A DNA stretch of 64,000 nt from Hericium rajendrae (taxonomy: Eukaryota; Basidiomycota; Agaricomycetes; Russulales; Hericiaceae): positions 124,001 to 188,000 of the forward strand of contig CM065882.1 in the NCBI GenBank assembly GCA_033439255.1, in the 5' to 3' direction. The position numbers and the translations under genes were made by a program. This document shows, in pieces, positions 22,267-34,121 of this stretch. Below the pieces are notes generated by a model. That model saw nothing but the letters and a program-made list of their open reading frames with translations, was not told the DNA's origin and ran no database searches. Within the stretch, counting starts at the first letter, position 1; the number at the start of each line of letters is the position of its first letter.

Positions 22267-22858
22267 TGCGGATGGAGGGATTTATCGTCGAAGTTAGATA
22301 CAGCATTATACTCAGTCTAGTTATAAGGACTCCTTACGTACAGCGCCCAACAAGATCATGAAAACAGCCCATCGGAGACGCTGAGATGTTGACTGTGAGA
22401 CTAACACGGATATCTGCTCCCCGGAGCAATAGCATGGCCTGCACAGGACGGAGGCGTCAGGAGATGTCAAATAAGGTAGACATACCCGAACGGGAAGTGT
22501 ATATCAAGGGATGATACGATCAAGCAGTACGGCATAGTTGTCCTCTGGCGTCTGCGGGAAGTGCCCCAAGGGAGTTGCACCGATGCGGATATGTAGCATT
22601 GTATGAGATGTTTCCAAGAGCATGAGTGGAGTGCATATGTCTTGGTTATATGCGAGTCACCGCACTCATTTTTCGCATACAGTGGCCATACTCCACTGAG
22701 ATCACGCCCAAGAAAGATCAGAGTTAGATTGTTACTTGTACAGGTATCCTTTCGGAAAACAGAGCACCGATCAGAGATGAAACGCGGGTAGGTCTAGAAA
22801 ATGCCTTACCTACGATACACTACACGTGTGCGTTTGGTATACAGCATGCCGGCGATAT
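22267..22858. other. intergenic, promoter side of the AttH-like gene
   Basis: About 590 bases, no coding region recognised. Confidence 0.5.
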
Positions 22859-24310
22859 CTACGCCAACACCTCCTTCAAGATCGCAATGATCTTCTCGAC
22901 CTCCTCCACCGTATTGTAATGCACGAGCGAGATGCGCACAACGGCATCACCGATGTCGAGCTTCGGCGTCAGATTATCAACGAGACTGTACGCGTAGAAG
23001 TGCCCGTAGCGGATGCCGATCTGCCATCCCCGGCGGTGAGCACGGTATCGGACAGCACCGATGGACAGATGCGGATGGAGTCACGTACCCCGCCTTTTTG
23101 ATCGAACGCCTTTACGACGTCTTGGCTTCGGAGCGCGCGCTCGCCGGTGACGACGAAGCTCACGGTCGGGACGCGCGAGAGGCCGGCCTGCTCATCGCCG
23201 ACGATGCGGACGCCGCGCGGTTCCTGTGATCGCAGGAACGCGAGAAGCGGCTCGAGCAATGTCTGTTCGTGCTCTGCGATCGCCTTAAATGAGGCCGCGA
23301 GGTCGTTGGATGGTGTCAAGGAGAGCAGGTAGTCGAGGACGCCGGTGGTCCCGTAGGTGGTTTCATAGCCTGAGCCACCGGGCTGGATCTTGTACGAGGT
23401 CGAATCGACGTCCAGGAAATGGTGTGTAAGCGCCGTGAGCGACGACTTGAGCGAAGCGGCGCGGGCGTACACCGCAGAGACGTGCGGGCCATACACCTGT
23501 TATAGATCGAGTAAGGGTGTAGTATTCTCTCGTGGAGCTCAAACCGACCTTATAGAAGGAGAAGAAGCAGTAGTCAACGTCCCAATCCTGCACATCAATC
23601 TGTCGGTGTGGCGCGTACGCCACGCAGTCGACAGAAAACTCAATCTTCCTGACGCCGACTTCACTGGCCTTCGCCCGCGCTGCTTTGATGACGTCCTTCA
23701 CGGGCACAATGCTCCCGAGGATGTTCGAGCACGCGGTGAATGCGACGATGCGGGTCTTGGAGGTGATCAGAGGAATGAGGTCGTCGACGCTGAGGTATAC
23801 GGAATACGGGTTGTTCGGCGCGCTCTCGGACTGCCGCGCGTGCCAGAACTTGACACTCGCTCCTCGGCGAACGGCAAGTTTCTTCCAGCCACCAGCATTT
23901 GCTGCACGGGCCATTTGATTGGGTAAACTGGTAGACGATTAGCTTGGGAGTAGGACATTACCTTCGTGCTCCCCAGTGACAATGAATTCGTCTCCTTCCT
24001 GGATATCATTCTCCAGTGCCCGAGCCAAATTCTCCGCGGCCTGTGTCGAGCTGGACGCAAACGCGACCTCATCAGGGGACGCCGCATTGAACAGCTTCGC
24101 GGCAGACACAGAGGCCGACGCGACGCGCTGCGTGCTCTCGACCGAGACGGAATAATCCGCGCCTAACTGGACATTGGTGTTGAGGAGATAATCGGATATG
24201 CGATCGACGACGATCTTGGCGCACTGCGACCCGCCGGCGTTGTCGGCGAAGATGTAACCCGATGCCAAAGACGGGAACTGCGAGCGCGCTTTTTCGACAA
24301 AGGTGGACAT
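22859..24310 (-). CDS. Cysteine-desulfurase-like aminotransferase (class V, PLP)
   Basis: 423 aa from four exons (24310-23962, 23901-23549, 23496-23089, 23020-22859), all phases consistent. Starts MSTFVEKARSQFPSLASGYIFADNAGG, with the substrate-side N-terminal loop of SufS/CsdA-like enzymes. Further blocks: FASSSTQAAENLARAL, a GEHE turn before the first intron (usual GEH..N), IEFSVDCVAYAPH with the PLP-contacting Asp, and FYK at the end of exon 2 with VYGPH opening exon 3; this Lys is the expected Schiff-base residue. The C-terminus has IGIRYGHFYAY and VRISLVHYNTVEEVEKI. No mitochondrial presequence is seen. The family also contains isopenicillin-epimerase-like and other non-desulfurase enzymes, so the exact reaction is open. 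Confidence 0.82.
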
Positions 24311-25226
24311 GCTTGGATGGGCTGTAGGGATCGTCAGGTGGGGAATGGGAGATCTATGCAGATCAGTAGAGATGGTGCGATGGGGCGATAGTCCAGAGTT
24401 ATGTACCACGCAGCTATCGGAGTCTCAAAGCACGGTCCGGTGAACAGAGACTTCGTCAATCAGGTGCGCGTTCTCAGTGTATTGGTTTTCAAGCCTCGTT
24501 CTTGAATTTCTCGACCACGAGTACTTGAATGCTCAGGAGCGTAGAAAAGAGAGATGTTCATCTACGGCGGCACCGTGCAGTGAGAAAGCACCATAATCAG
24601 CATCCTAAGACCGGCCCGGAATTCTATTCAGAAATTTGGGAATGAACCCATGTCAATTGCGACTGTCAGTGAGAGATAAGTAACGGAAGCTTCGCCCATA
24701 TTTTGCGAAAAGCTATCATAAGGAGCGATGAACTCACCTTGAATTGACCATACTTACCGCAGCCTTCAAAAACTGGGCGACGCCAGACTGCTGAAGTTGA
24801 CGGACGCCCTAACAAGAAACGAGCCAATGTAGGAAACTATATCAACAGGACGCCTCCGAAGGATGAGCAGTGGAGGAATCTTCATCTCGTCGGTTTGAAA
24901 CTTGTCGTCACAGCAAAGACGATTCAACGTAGCGACGGTTGAACGGGGGGATATTCAGCGTGGGAAAATCCGACGGCCACCGCCGGAGGGTTGCACGAGC
25001 GGCTTGAAAGCAGCTGAGAGATTCTCATCGCAAAAATGACAGTTCTGCTTCAAGGACATCAGTGACCAGTTTCTTTGTGTATGGATGGTGGTAATATCGT
25101 GATGAGAACAAACTGTGCGATGAAAACCCTTGAACCCAGAAAGAAGTATGTCCCTGACAAAATCCAAGAAACTACTTGGTCGTTCAGAATACATCCCTGC
25201 CATCGTTGTCAATGTTCCTAGCGTGA
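24311..25226. other. intergenic, no gene recognised
   Basis: About 900 bases between the PLP enzyme promoter and the 3' end of CFEM-1. Nothing recognisable. Confidence 0.45.
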
Positions 25227-26183
25227 TCATAGAACGTAGCTCTGCATCACAAGCATTACAGTCAAAGGCCATAAGACAGTTGCGGGAATCTCGAGCCTCT
25301 GCGCCGCGTTTGATACAACGCCCCCACTGGGGCTTGGGGCCGGAGAGAGCGAAGGCGCAGGGGACGGCTGCGAGGCGGTCGGCAGCGCAGATGAGGGCGT
25401 GCTCAGGCTCGCAGTCTGCGTGCTCCCCGAGGACGAGGGGGTAACGCCGGGCAGCGAAGACGCGGTCACCGATGATGTGATAGGTGAGAAACCTGATGCC
25501 GTGGGTAGCACTGTCGACGGCGGCAGCAGTGATGGCGACACGATGGATCCCGAGGAGGAGACTGAAATTGGCGATGCTGGACCCGAGGGTGATGGGAACG
25601 AAGATGGGGACGGTGCTGCAGACGATGGAGATGAAATAATGGATGACGGAGGGGGCCTCGGCAACGCGGTCGACGAACCACCAGATGCTGAGGTTGAACT
25701 CGGGGCTCCGCTGCTGGGAGGCGGCGCAGCGGAAGAGCTGGCTGGCGGTGCGAATTCTGTAAAGCGATCAGTAGGACGTGGGTGTGGAAGATCTTCTGCA
25801 GCTCACCAGCAGGGCAGATACTCTCGACAAATATTGTGGCGGCTGCGATGTTCCCTTCCGCACACTGTTCCCCGATACACTCCGCTATACGCGAAACGAA
25901 ATCTATGGTCGTGCACACACAGTTCGTGTCCTGACTATCTCGGAACTGCAGCATTGGTGCTTAGAAATATCCACAATGAGATGAATACGCACATCCCTGA
26001 ACATCCAAGTTGAGATGCTGCCTGGTTACCACACGAGACGGCACATTGGGGCGGAGACTGCGCGATGCACGTCGGCAGCACTACTGCCCCAGCCCAAAGG
26101 AAGGTCAGGAGCGCAACAAGGTTGCAGCCACTGGCGTCCAGGAGCATGGTCGGAAAGGGAAGGGGCGCGAGCTGAAAGGCCAT
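25227..26183 (-). CDS. CFEM-domain cell-surface protein 1
   Basis: 282 aa (270 if the second Met, at 26147, is used) from three exons: 26183-25993, 25934-25807 and 25756-25227. A hydrophobic signal segment ending VVLPTCIA precedes a complete CFEM domain with eight cysteines: PQCAVSC, GCSG, NCVC, ECIGEQC, ESIC. A long Ser/Pro/Thr-rich stalk and a hydrophobic C-terminus (VLWPLTVMLVMQSYVL) follow, as in GPI-anchored wall proteins. CFEM proteins bind haem or act at the hyphal surface in characterised fungi. The second exon is 128 nt, as in the two other CFEM genes here. Confidence 0.8.
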
Positions 26184-27562
26184 GAACTCCGCCTCATTTA
26201 TAGATACGATGCCTGAGCTTCGGCGCCAAGACGGGCTCTCTAGAACGCATCGAAGACAAGACGGCGACACGGCAGGGAAGAACGAAGACCATAGTTGGCA
26301 GCAAAGGGTCACGGGCGTAGTGAGCCATGCGCGCGAATGGGATTCGTGCGGGAGAACCTGGGCAGAATAGCAAAAATCAGCTTCGCACAACAGATTGATC
26401 CCCGATGTCTGATCCAGATTGCCGATTTTCTTCGTCAATGAGACAGCGGTCGACAATAAGAATCTAGAAGGGCCAGATTGGGTTCCGCGTGGTTCCGTCT
26501 ACCCACGCCCGCCAACGAGCATGATTACAGTAGAACATCCACTGGTTCGGCCCGGCCCGTATTGTCCGGAGGTGCAATCGCCACGAAGCTGAAGGCTACA
26601 TATCGAAAAAAGAAAATCTAGGCAAAACTGTATCGGTCATGTCTTGCATGCAAGTGCATGAACAGTGCACACGCGGTTGACGCGCAAGAAGAAGCTTACA
26701 GTCGCTGGACGCCGAGGAATATTTATACAGACATTCCTGTTGGCATCATAAACGCATCAAAAAATACCACATGTCAGAGCTTTTCCTAGCGGACATAGAA
26801 TGCTAGGACTTACTATCACCTATGCAAGACGAATAGATATCAGCGCGGAGACGGCCTGTCGAAGTAGCAAAGACTCCCGGAAAGCATACGGAACTGCAAG
26901 GGCCGGATATCGAAGTTTCGGAATTCCTTCGTCGATCAATCCCGGGTCTAGGGTGATGGGCAGCGGCCAGTGGTAAAGCATCGCCTTTGACCACTGAATA
27001 TTGAGTTGCGGTGTACTGTGACAGACACGCGGTGGGACGACATGGACTGAGATGGATGCCGCAGGTGCTTCTGTATTTACCATCTCCCTCTATACAGTTC
27101 AACTGCTGAAGGCAAGCAGAATTCAGATACCCTGGTAGGCGTAAAGTAGAGGATGGTCGTGGCAGACGTCGTGGTCTAAGCAGAGCTGGTTGCCTCCGTA
27201 ATGCAAAATTGGCTCCTCGGCAAATGCCGTCCTCGAACTCTGGCTCATCCATAAAAGGCAACCAACGTAGAAAGGACAACAGTCGACGTCCGAAGCAATC
27301 CCGGAACGCAACACTACTAGGCTCTCGGACGTCAACATCGTATAATAGACAAAATTTTTAGAAAAATAGTAACGTAATGGAAATCCCATCTACGACTAGA
27401 ACCAGCGAGCAACGTGATTGATCATGAAAGATGAAATGCCGTGACAAGTACGCCGAATAACCAAACCAAACCAAAACCCCTCCTTCGCAACTAAGCTGGC
27501 CTCCACACCTTCGCTGTACACGATCATTTCTGAGAGCGGAGAGCAAAGATATTTTCTCATAA
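26184..27562. other. intergenic between CFEM-1 and CFEM-2, no gene recognised
   Basis: About 1.4 kb. A minus-strand frame near 26.8-27.3 kb is open but has no recognisable domain, start context or splice partner. Confidence 0.4.
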
Positions 27563-28382
27563 TCAGAGAACAGCAGCAAACTCGAAACCCATCGCCACCG
27601 CCAGGGCCACCACCGCCCAGCCAAGCGCGGCGTGCGAATACATCTCCGCCGCCGCACTGCTCGACGAGGTCGGGCAGGCAGCTGCCGACGCATCCGATGC
27701 CGCCGCCGCGGATGCCGCGGACGCAGACGCGATGGAAGCAGATGCCGACGCGATGGAAGCGGACACTGCGTTGCTAAAGGAAGCACCGACCGAGGACAGC
27801 GACGGCGCCACGGATGTCACCGCAGAGGAGATCGCAGACACGGCGCTGGACGCGCGACCGGACGCAGACGCAGCTGCAGAAGACGCCGCAGACGCAGCTG
27901 CAGAAGAGCCGCCAGACGCAGCGGCGGATGAGGTCGCGCTTACGGCGGTCGAGACGGCGCTGGCTGGAACCGAGGACAGACTGAACGCCGTCGCGGATTC
28001 GATGACGGACACTGCGCGCCGGTTTGTCAGCATCTGGAGGAGGTAGGGGGAAGATGGGACTTACCGCCCGCGCAGAATGCCTGAAGGTACGTGGAGGCGG
28101 CGGCGAAGTCAGTCGTGGCGCACTGCTGGTCGACGCAGTTCGCGGCCTGCTGGAAGATGCCCGCGACCACGCAGATACACTGCACGTCGTCGCTGAAAGG
28201 AATACCAGTGAGCCGCGGAGCCTGTACAAAAATGAGATGGCCGCGTACACGCCCTGGCAGCCATCGGAGGAGGCCACGGTGCCGAGACATGCGACGGCGC
28301 ATGCAGGCCCGGGTGGCGATTGGGCAAGGACTTGAGTGGCGGCGGCGAGCCAGACGAAGATGGCGAGGAGGGAAGAAGCCAT
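27563..28382 (-). CDS. CFEM-domain cell-surface protein 2
   Basis: 236 aa from three exons (28382-28249, 28192-28065, 28011-27563). Starts MASSLLAIFVWLAAATQVLAQ (signal peptide). The CFEM domain has eight Cys: PACAVAC, GCQG, QCIC, NCVDQQC, AFC. A long Ala/Ser-rich stalk follows (SSAASAS-type low complexity), then a hydrophobic tail (ALGWAVVALAVAMGFEFAAVL) fitting a GPI signal. The alternative acceptor just upstream of exon 3 would give a different frame and lose the stalk and anchor, so I chose the CGCGCAG acceptor. The upstream region is duplicated at 31.98-32.40 kb. Confidence 0.82.
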
Positions 28383-29240
28383 AGTCGTAAATCCTCTGAA
28401 AATAGAGGAAAAGCGAGATTAAATGAAAAGGGTCGATGTGAGTATCTCGACTGGGGCGTAGGTCAAAGGACCGTTCGCCCTTAAATATGAATATGTAGGG
28501 CTGCAGGGCATAGATCGGAATGTGAGCGGAATTCTCGAAGCTGCCGAACCATGAATTTTCACTGAAGATGCACGGAATCATTGATCAGTCGGAACTGAGA
28601 AGGAAAGCTAATTCCGGTGATTTACTTCGAGTCTTTGAGAGTCACAGAGCCCATGCTGAGCGATAAAGTCACCGAAAACATCTAAAAGGCATGGTCAGAA
28701 TGACACTTGTGAGAGAGTGCTGTACAATCACTGCTCAAATAAATCTTACAGAACTTTAGATCGTGGCTAATTATATGTCTTGCTCTGGATGAGTGGTGTC
28801 AGCGACGACGCGTACAGGCGACAACGCGGATTGAGAGGTTGCACACCTCGCCGGCATTTGCCGAACATATTTCACTTTGATTTGAGCTTCGAGTTTGCTT
28901 CGAGTTCCTTCACCTTTCCACTTGCCTCGGTGCATGATGTGGATGGAATACTAGCTTGGTGTATTTCTTCTTCAAATTTCTTGGAGAATTAACAACTAAA
29001 CTCTATGGACAGAAGTTACGAGCGAAAGCTTTAGACTATGAGCGCACCAGCAATGAATCCGAGTCGCACGACATCACGATCATGAATCTGAGACTCAGTA
29101 CAAACTGTACAAACTATGGGTCTTTGTATCCCCAGCCCTCCCGTCAAGCATCCTTCCAATTGAAATACTCCTTCCCTGCGCCAGTCATCGAGCTGGACTT
29201 GCACATGCGGACCGTCGACCCAAACTAGACGATCCTTCGC
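28383..29240. other. CFEM-2 upstream region; part duplicated elsewhere
   Basis: About 28.45-28.89 kb is similar in direct orientation to 31.98-32.40 kb, with shared blocks around GCAGGGCAT, ACATCTA.AAGGC.TGGT and CCGGCAT.TGCCGAACA. The rest shows nothing recognisable. Confidence 0.55.
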
Positions 29241-29556
29241 TCACTCACAGAACTAGATAAAAAAGAACGATCAGCATTCATCTATGGCTCACCTCTCGGA
29301 GATTACATACCCCAGAGTGTTCGTTTACTACATTGCATCTTAGGCCTCCGCAGCATTGGTCGAAGCCGACATCCGTGCACGGATTGCCCCTCGGGGCGCA
29401 GGGCATCGATGGCTGCGTTACCGTAATCGTCGTGGTGAATGGATCGCAGACGCATGGAGCCGTAGTGGCACGAGGTGCGATGGTGATTCGTGAGTCGGGC
29501 TTGGTAGCCAGCACAAAGAGAGGATAGGCGAGAATAGCAAGAACGACAATGTGCAT
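29241..29556 (-). CDS. Small secreted cysteine-rich protein
   Basis: Starts MHIVVLAILAYPLFVLA (signal peptide, start at 29556). The mature part has cysteines in the pattern CVC...C...C...CC...C...C, including FDQCCGGLRCN and GVC, a spacing seen in knottin-like small proteins. The frame can end unspliced at 29278 (92 aa). A good donor (GAG/GTGAGC) with acceptor TATCTAG instead gives a short second exon adding FCE and a stop at 29241. This is typical of fungal effector-like small secreted proteins; function unknown. Its neighbours are surface or lectin genes. Confidence 0.6.
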
Positions 29557-30371
29557 CGTAGGAGTCGACTAGGGGTGGGTGATCTCTGATGTAGTATCCG
29601 AGTACTGATAGATTCTGGACAGACCATCCATCTGTTTTATAGGCTACGGTGCTTCGTAAAGCGTCTTCGAAAAGGTTCCAGAATTGTCGTCCGCGAACCC
29701 GTACTCGTTGCTCGAGGCTGTGCGCCTGTTCGATCTTGACCCATCCAGTCCATACGCATCGGTGACATTTCTCGAGCGTACCTTTCGCGTTTCGCCCACG
29801 TTTTCAGCTTAGTGCGGGGCAAAAAGCGCTCAGCTAAACCTCTTGCAGCCTCTTGCCCGACCATCGCTTGGAAATGTCTTATAGACGATGTGTCGATTAC
29901 TGCCTCTGTCATGGCAGCCGCCGTTTTCGGAAATGCTGCCTTATACTCTGACCTAGAGTGGCTGATACGTCTCGTGCTGCTCAGTCCCTCTAATGCCACC
30001 ATGCGACGTGCGATGCTCGGCTTTTTGCAGAGAGATTCGCAGGGTTCCGGATAATACTTGGGTCGGTGCGCATTTTTCTGTATTCGATGAAACACGACGC
30101 ACTAAGCAAGAAGAACAATTATTGCTGTGGTCTGATTCGCAGATCCTGCAGGCCATAGAACTCATATAAACCACTACCATTCCGTGCGCATCGGCCGATG
30201 TCTCGCACAAGCCATTCTCGCATTCATCCGTCCACAGCGTACATCCCATCATAATGGGCTTGTACGTGAGCTCGCCTCGATCTTGTCATTTGGGCTGTCA
30301 GTCACTCGCGGTCGATTGGCGTTCAGGGGAGAAGACTCGCAGGATCCACAAGTACCAAGCCTTCCAGTAGC
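29557..30371. other. intergenic, no gene recognised
   Basis: About 800 bases. A minus-strand open frame at 29.64-30.10 kb has no recognisable domain and odd composition; I do not call it. Confidence 0.4.
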
Positions 30372-30428
30372 ATCATACGATATGATTCTGACAACGATAA
30401 CCAATATTCATACACTATATCGTATGAT
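30372..30428 (-). other. 3' hairpin of lectin 2
   Basis: ATCATACGATAT (30372-30383) and ATATCGTATGAT (30417-30428) form a perfect 12-bp stem with a 33-nt loop, 46 bases past the stop codon. A matching stem with the same loop length follows lectin 3. Confidence 0.75.
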
Positions 30429-30473
30429 CCTCACGACCTATCTCGACGGTGGCTTTCGAGATGAAGCACAGCT

Positions 30474-30908
30474 TCACCCGATGACAATGTTAACCCAGTA
30501 CTCCTTGTCAGCACTCTTCACCACCTCAGCGGTAATGCAGACTCCCGCCTTATTCATCTTGTCCATCTTCGTCTGCTGCTCCCAGCGCACCTTCGCCTTG
30601 TCGGTTCCCTCCTCATACCACTGGGGGTGGACGTGCACGCACGTGTCCGACGACGCCTGGTCGACGGCGATGTCGACCCACGGCTTGTAGTTGTGCACGC
30701 CGAGCGCGACGGTGAAGTACGCGCCACAGTCGGCGCTCGCGAAGCGCAGCGTGCCGGACGTGCCGCTGCCGCCCATCTTGAGCAGGTGCTGCTCCTCGCA
30801 GACGGTCCAGGTGCCGCCGTTGGCGAAGTGCCAGACGCCCTTCTCGACGAGGTTGTAGTAGGCGGAGGGCTTCGTCTGGTAGACGCGGACGTTGATCTTG
30901 TAAGACAT
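30474..30908 (-). CDS. Fungal fruit-body lectin 2 (ABL/XCL family)
   Basis: 144 aa, single coding exon. Same blocks as lectin 1: MSYKINVRVYQTK, NLVEKGVWHFANGGTW, KMGGSGTSGTLRF, TVALGVHNYKPWVDI, ADKEYWVNIVIG. I start at MSYKIN, conserved in all copies, and not at the in-frame Met seven codons upstream. A 5' UTR intron with donor GTGTGTTCCTTCACTCC matches that of lectin 1. A single acidic/Cys change lies in the loop (ASADCGAYF). Orientation is opposite to lectin 1. Confidence 0.93.
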   Translation of the reverse strand: MSYKINVRVYQTKPSAYYNLVEKGVWHFANGGTWTVCEEQHLLKMGGSGTSGTLRFASADCGAYFTVALGVHNYKPWVDIAVDQASSDTCVHVHPQWYEEGTDKAKVRWEQQTKMDKMNKAGVCITAEVVKSADKEYWVNIVIG

Positions 30909-31113
30909 TCTGGAAGGAGAGTGGGTCATACTGAATTAGATCTGCGGGGCGGGAGCACTTACGTGAGAGGTAGGTCAAAGAATTTGATTCTTTCAGTAGA
31001 AAATATCTGTAAAACGCGACAGAATGAGAAGGCCGTCGTCGACGATGGGAGTGAAGGAACACACCTGGGCTGGTAGAGGTTGACTCTGAGGATGTGGAGT
31101 GGACAAGCGCGAA

Positions 31114-31121
31114 TTATATAT
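31114..31121 (-). promoter_or_regulatory. TATA box of lectin 2
   Basis: On the minus strand the context is GTACCATATATAATTCGCGC. It aligns with the GTACCGTATAAAA core of lectins 1 and 3. Confidence 0.6.
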
Positions 31122-31979
31122 GGTACGCTCGTAGACATAGACGCGCAGCACTTCAAAGTCATGAATTATCTTGCGACATCACCCTTCATTAGATGGAGGA
31201 TTCCATAGAACAAATGGGACAGGTGACACTTAATCCCACACAAGTATTGTCCGCCGACTTGTATCGGATGACGTGTGATTTGAGATCCGCCACACCGTTT
31301 CTGTGAAGAGCGGCCGTCTCAGAAAATAGAGCAATGAATGGTACTCATCTGCAGTGAAACGTATACGTACATTACACCTTGCTTCTGGCTCGTTAATACT
31401 CCCTCTTTCAAATCATCGAGAACATATGTGGCACTGACGCTGTTAAACCATCCATCGTGGTCACCGGTGCGTGACTTTCCCGGCGCAAAAGGCGTTCGAC
31501 GTGCAGAATACTGGAGGTCCGTTTCCAGGTGAAATTATAACGACTGTTCTGCTCATTTCTGAGCATCGACCAAGCGTAGAGAGAGTTTTTGGAACCCTGG
31601 AAGGAAGGGCACACAATAGATTAGATGGAAGGAACTCGCACCTCACTGCACTAGAGCACAGTTGAGAACTCGAATTGCTTCGTGGCTTTCTGAGCGTACG
31701 TCCAAAGATGTACTTGATTTCATATCATAGTGCCAGATTGTTATCAGCGGAGCATCGAGTCTTGGTATGAATACATTCGCAATATATCGAGGTCACTTAC
31801 TCGTGCATCGTCCCGAATTGAAAGAGGACAGACGATCAAGCACATTGGCCGAGGATCGTCGCAGGTCAAGGTTAAGCGCAAGTTCTCGAGGGTCATCATT
31901 TCGTCACGATGCAGGGTTCTGGAAAGAGGTTGGGAGCCGTTATCACCGGTGTTCCAACGTCCAAAGGAAATAGTTAGAC
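31122..31979. other. intergenic, no gene recognised
   Basis: About 860 bases upstream of lectin 2. No domain. The right end borders the duplicated CFEM-2 upstream region, where a CFEM remnant would be expected, but I could not recognise one. Confidence 0.4.
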
Positions 31980-32400
31980 GGCCAACCCGACCGTTAGCCC
32001 TGTATATATGTTGACCTGCAGGGCATGGATTGAGATGTCAGCGAAATCCTAGAAACTATCCAGCTGTATAGATTCGTTAGAGACGCATATAATCAATTAG
32101 ATTTCGGAATTGAGAAGGCAACGACTCATTCAGGTGATTGAGCTGTTTCATTGAGTTCAAGTCCCTCATAGTCACGGAAGTCACGCCTCCGTGATCAAGT
32201 CGTTGAGAACATCTAGAAGGCGTGGTAAAAATGACCCTTGTCAGATGGCTGTACGTCGGAAATAGTGACTCGTTATGCGTACTTCTCTGGTTGATTGATG
32301 AAGGCAGGTGACGACGAGGTGGGTTGAACGGGAATGAAAGAAACTGACGGTGATAGCGCCGTTGAACTTGAAGCCGGCATGTGCCGAACACATTTCGCAA
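31980..32400. repeat. Second copy of the CFEM-2 upstream region
   Basis: Diverged direct duplicate of about 28.45-28.89 kb. The order of short matching blocks is kept across roughly 420 bases (CTGCAGGGCAT, AACTGAGAAGG-like, ACATCTAGAAGGCGTGGT, CCGGCATGTGCCGAACA). Confidence 0.6.
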
Positions 32401-32589
32401 TGAGCCGGCGCAGCGCTTTCCGACTCGCCATCTTCCGCGAAAGACTTGGGCTCGCCGGAACACGAGCGCATATACGCAAGACTTCCGAGCCGTATGAAGC
32501 AAAAGATACTAGGTCAATAGCAACGTGAGTCGACATTATAGGGCAACAAGATACTACACTGCGATATCATCTAACCTGTCACTCTGAAA

Positions 32590-33288
32590 ATTGTAGACAT
32601 GAGTCCTTTCACCTTCATCATGCAGATCGCCTTCAGTATTTCGGTTTATCTCATTGGTGGTCTGCAGCGCACTGCAGGATAATCTTTTTACGTCTTTATA
32701 TTTACCATATCTCGTGTGATGTCCGTGAAAGCAATGTATAGAAGTGCAGCAGCAGCGTTCACTCGGGATTCTGGGGCAATCACTCTGGCTTGCATGCTCC
32801 TCTTCTTGCTCACCTTGTACACCGGATATTACACGATCCCACGGTGAACAACCATCAAGGCGTTAACATGGATCGCTTGGCTCAATGTACGTCGCATCTT
32901 CCGATGGATGATTTCCTACTTTAATGTATTTTCCCGGCCATACTACTTACTACGGATTCGAAGCCCTCACGTCGAATGGGTTCTATATTCTCAACGCGCG
33001 GTGCTCCGACCTGCCTCCATCCTTGCTCCATCCGGTCCTAGCTACGAGAACGTCTCCATTCAAAATCAGGTATGCCGCTCCGTCAGCGCAGAGCCTGACC
33101 AGTTTACCGTCAACGATGCGTGCTTCATCGCGATATAGTTCCATTACTCGTTCAGCCACACCTGGCGGAATCTCGGAATTGTGCTGGGATTCCTCTTTTT
33201 CTTCATCGAACTGAAACGTCCGAGACCGACTGGCACGCTGTTTGGGAGGAAAAGACCTCCAGGACGAAATCGAGAAGATCCACGCATG
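32590..33288 (+). pseudogene. PDR-type ABC transporter remnant, first membrane-domain part
   Basis: Plus-strand debris of the first transmembrane domain of a pleiotropic drug resistance ABC exporter. It reads IAFSISVYLIGGLQRTAG, then MYRSAAAAFTRDSG, LTLYTGYYTIP and GFEALTSN. After frame changes come GPSYENVSIQNQVC, SAEPDQFTVNDA and HTWRNLGIVLGFLFFF. Several stops and frameshifts. The N-terminal ATPase domain is not recognisable upstream. Confidence 0.82.
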
Positions 33289-33298
33289 TAGGAGGTCA
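33289..33298. repeat. Target-site duplication of the inverted-repeat element (left copy)
   Basis: TAGGAGGTCA. The same 10 bases follow the element at 34122-34131. Confidence 0.9.
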
Positions 33299-34121
33299 GT
33301 GAATGCAATCCTCCCAACGCGTTTTCGGTCGCTTTAGGGCACGTGACCGACGCGCGTCGCGCCGACTTCCTTTTTGGGTTGTGTCGCCTTTGCCTTCGTG
33401 TCGGGCGCCCCTCGGGCGAGGACTTCGACACATTTTTTCGTCTATTTCAGCGGTAATAAAATCAGATAAAATTGGGAGAAGTCATAGAAAGGTGAAGACA
33501 TGCTACTGTAGTCACTGGGCAGACAAGTTCAGATATTCAAACCATCCTTTTACCCTAACTAGTGTGGTTTGTAAATGTAAAGAGTCAACCCATCTCCTAA
33601 GTAGCCAGAGAAACAATTTAAGTGCCAAAATTGAGCTGTAATAGGTGTGTAGGGCCCCTGACTGCATCCCACTGACTTTGCTGCATGCTATACAGCTTCA
33701 AACACACTTTTGTGGTCTGTACATGATAATCAAGTTTGCCTGGCTATCAAGATATGCCCAAAATCATGTCATTCTACCCCATCCCCAATCTTGGTACTTA
33801 AATTGTCCCTCTGGCTACTGAGAAGATGGGTTGACTCTTTACATTCACAAACCACACTAGTTAGGGTAAAAAGATGGGTTGAATCTCTGAACTTGTCTGC
33901 ACAGTGACTACAGTAGCATGTCTTCACCTTTCTATGACTTCTCCCAATTTTATCTGATTTTATTACTGCTGAAATAGACGAAAAAATGTGTCGAAGTCCT
34001 CGCCCGAGGGGCGCCCGACGCGAAGGCATAAGGCGACGCAACCCAAAAAGGAAGTCGGCGCGACGCGCGTCGGTCACGTGCGCCAAAGCGACCGAAAACG
34101 CGTTGGGAGGATTGCATTCAC
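33299..34121. mobile_element. Mutator-like non-autonomous element with long terminal inverted repeats
   Basis: 823 bp. The ends GTGAATGCAATCCTCCC and GGGAGGATTGCATTCAC start inverted repeats of about 340 bp each (33299-33640 and 33780-34121). They match closely over their whole length, including the GC-rich outer part with CACGTGACCGACGCGCG and an AT-rich inner part. Only about 140 bases lie between them and no transposase is encoded. A 10-bp target duplication and long inverted repeats fit Mutator-like elements (9-10 bp duplications, family knowledge). The near-identical arms mean the single strand could fold into one long hairpin. Confidence 0.85.

Noticed and set aside
26803-27389. Minus-strand protein between CFEM-1 and CFEM-2
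   Set aside because: Open for a while but without domain, good start or consistent splice sites; left as unassigned.
29637-30095. 152-codon minus-strand frame
   Set aside because: Basic, low-information sequence without recognisable domain or neighbours that support it.
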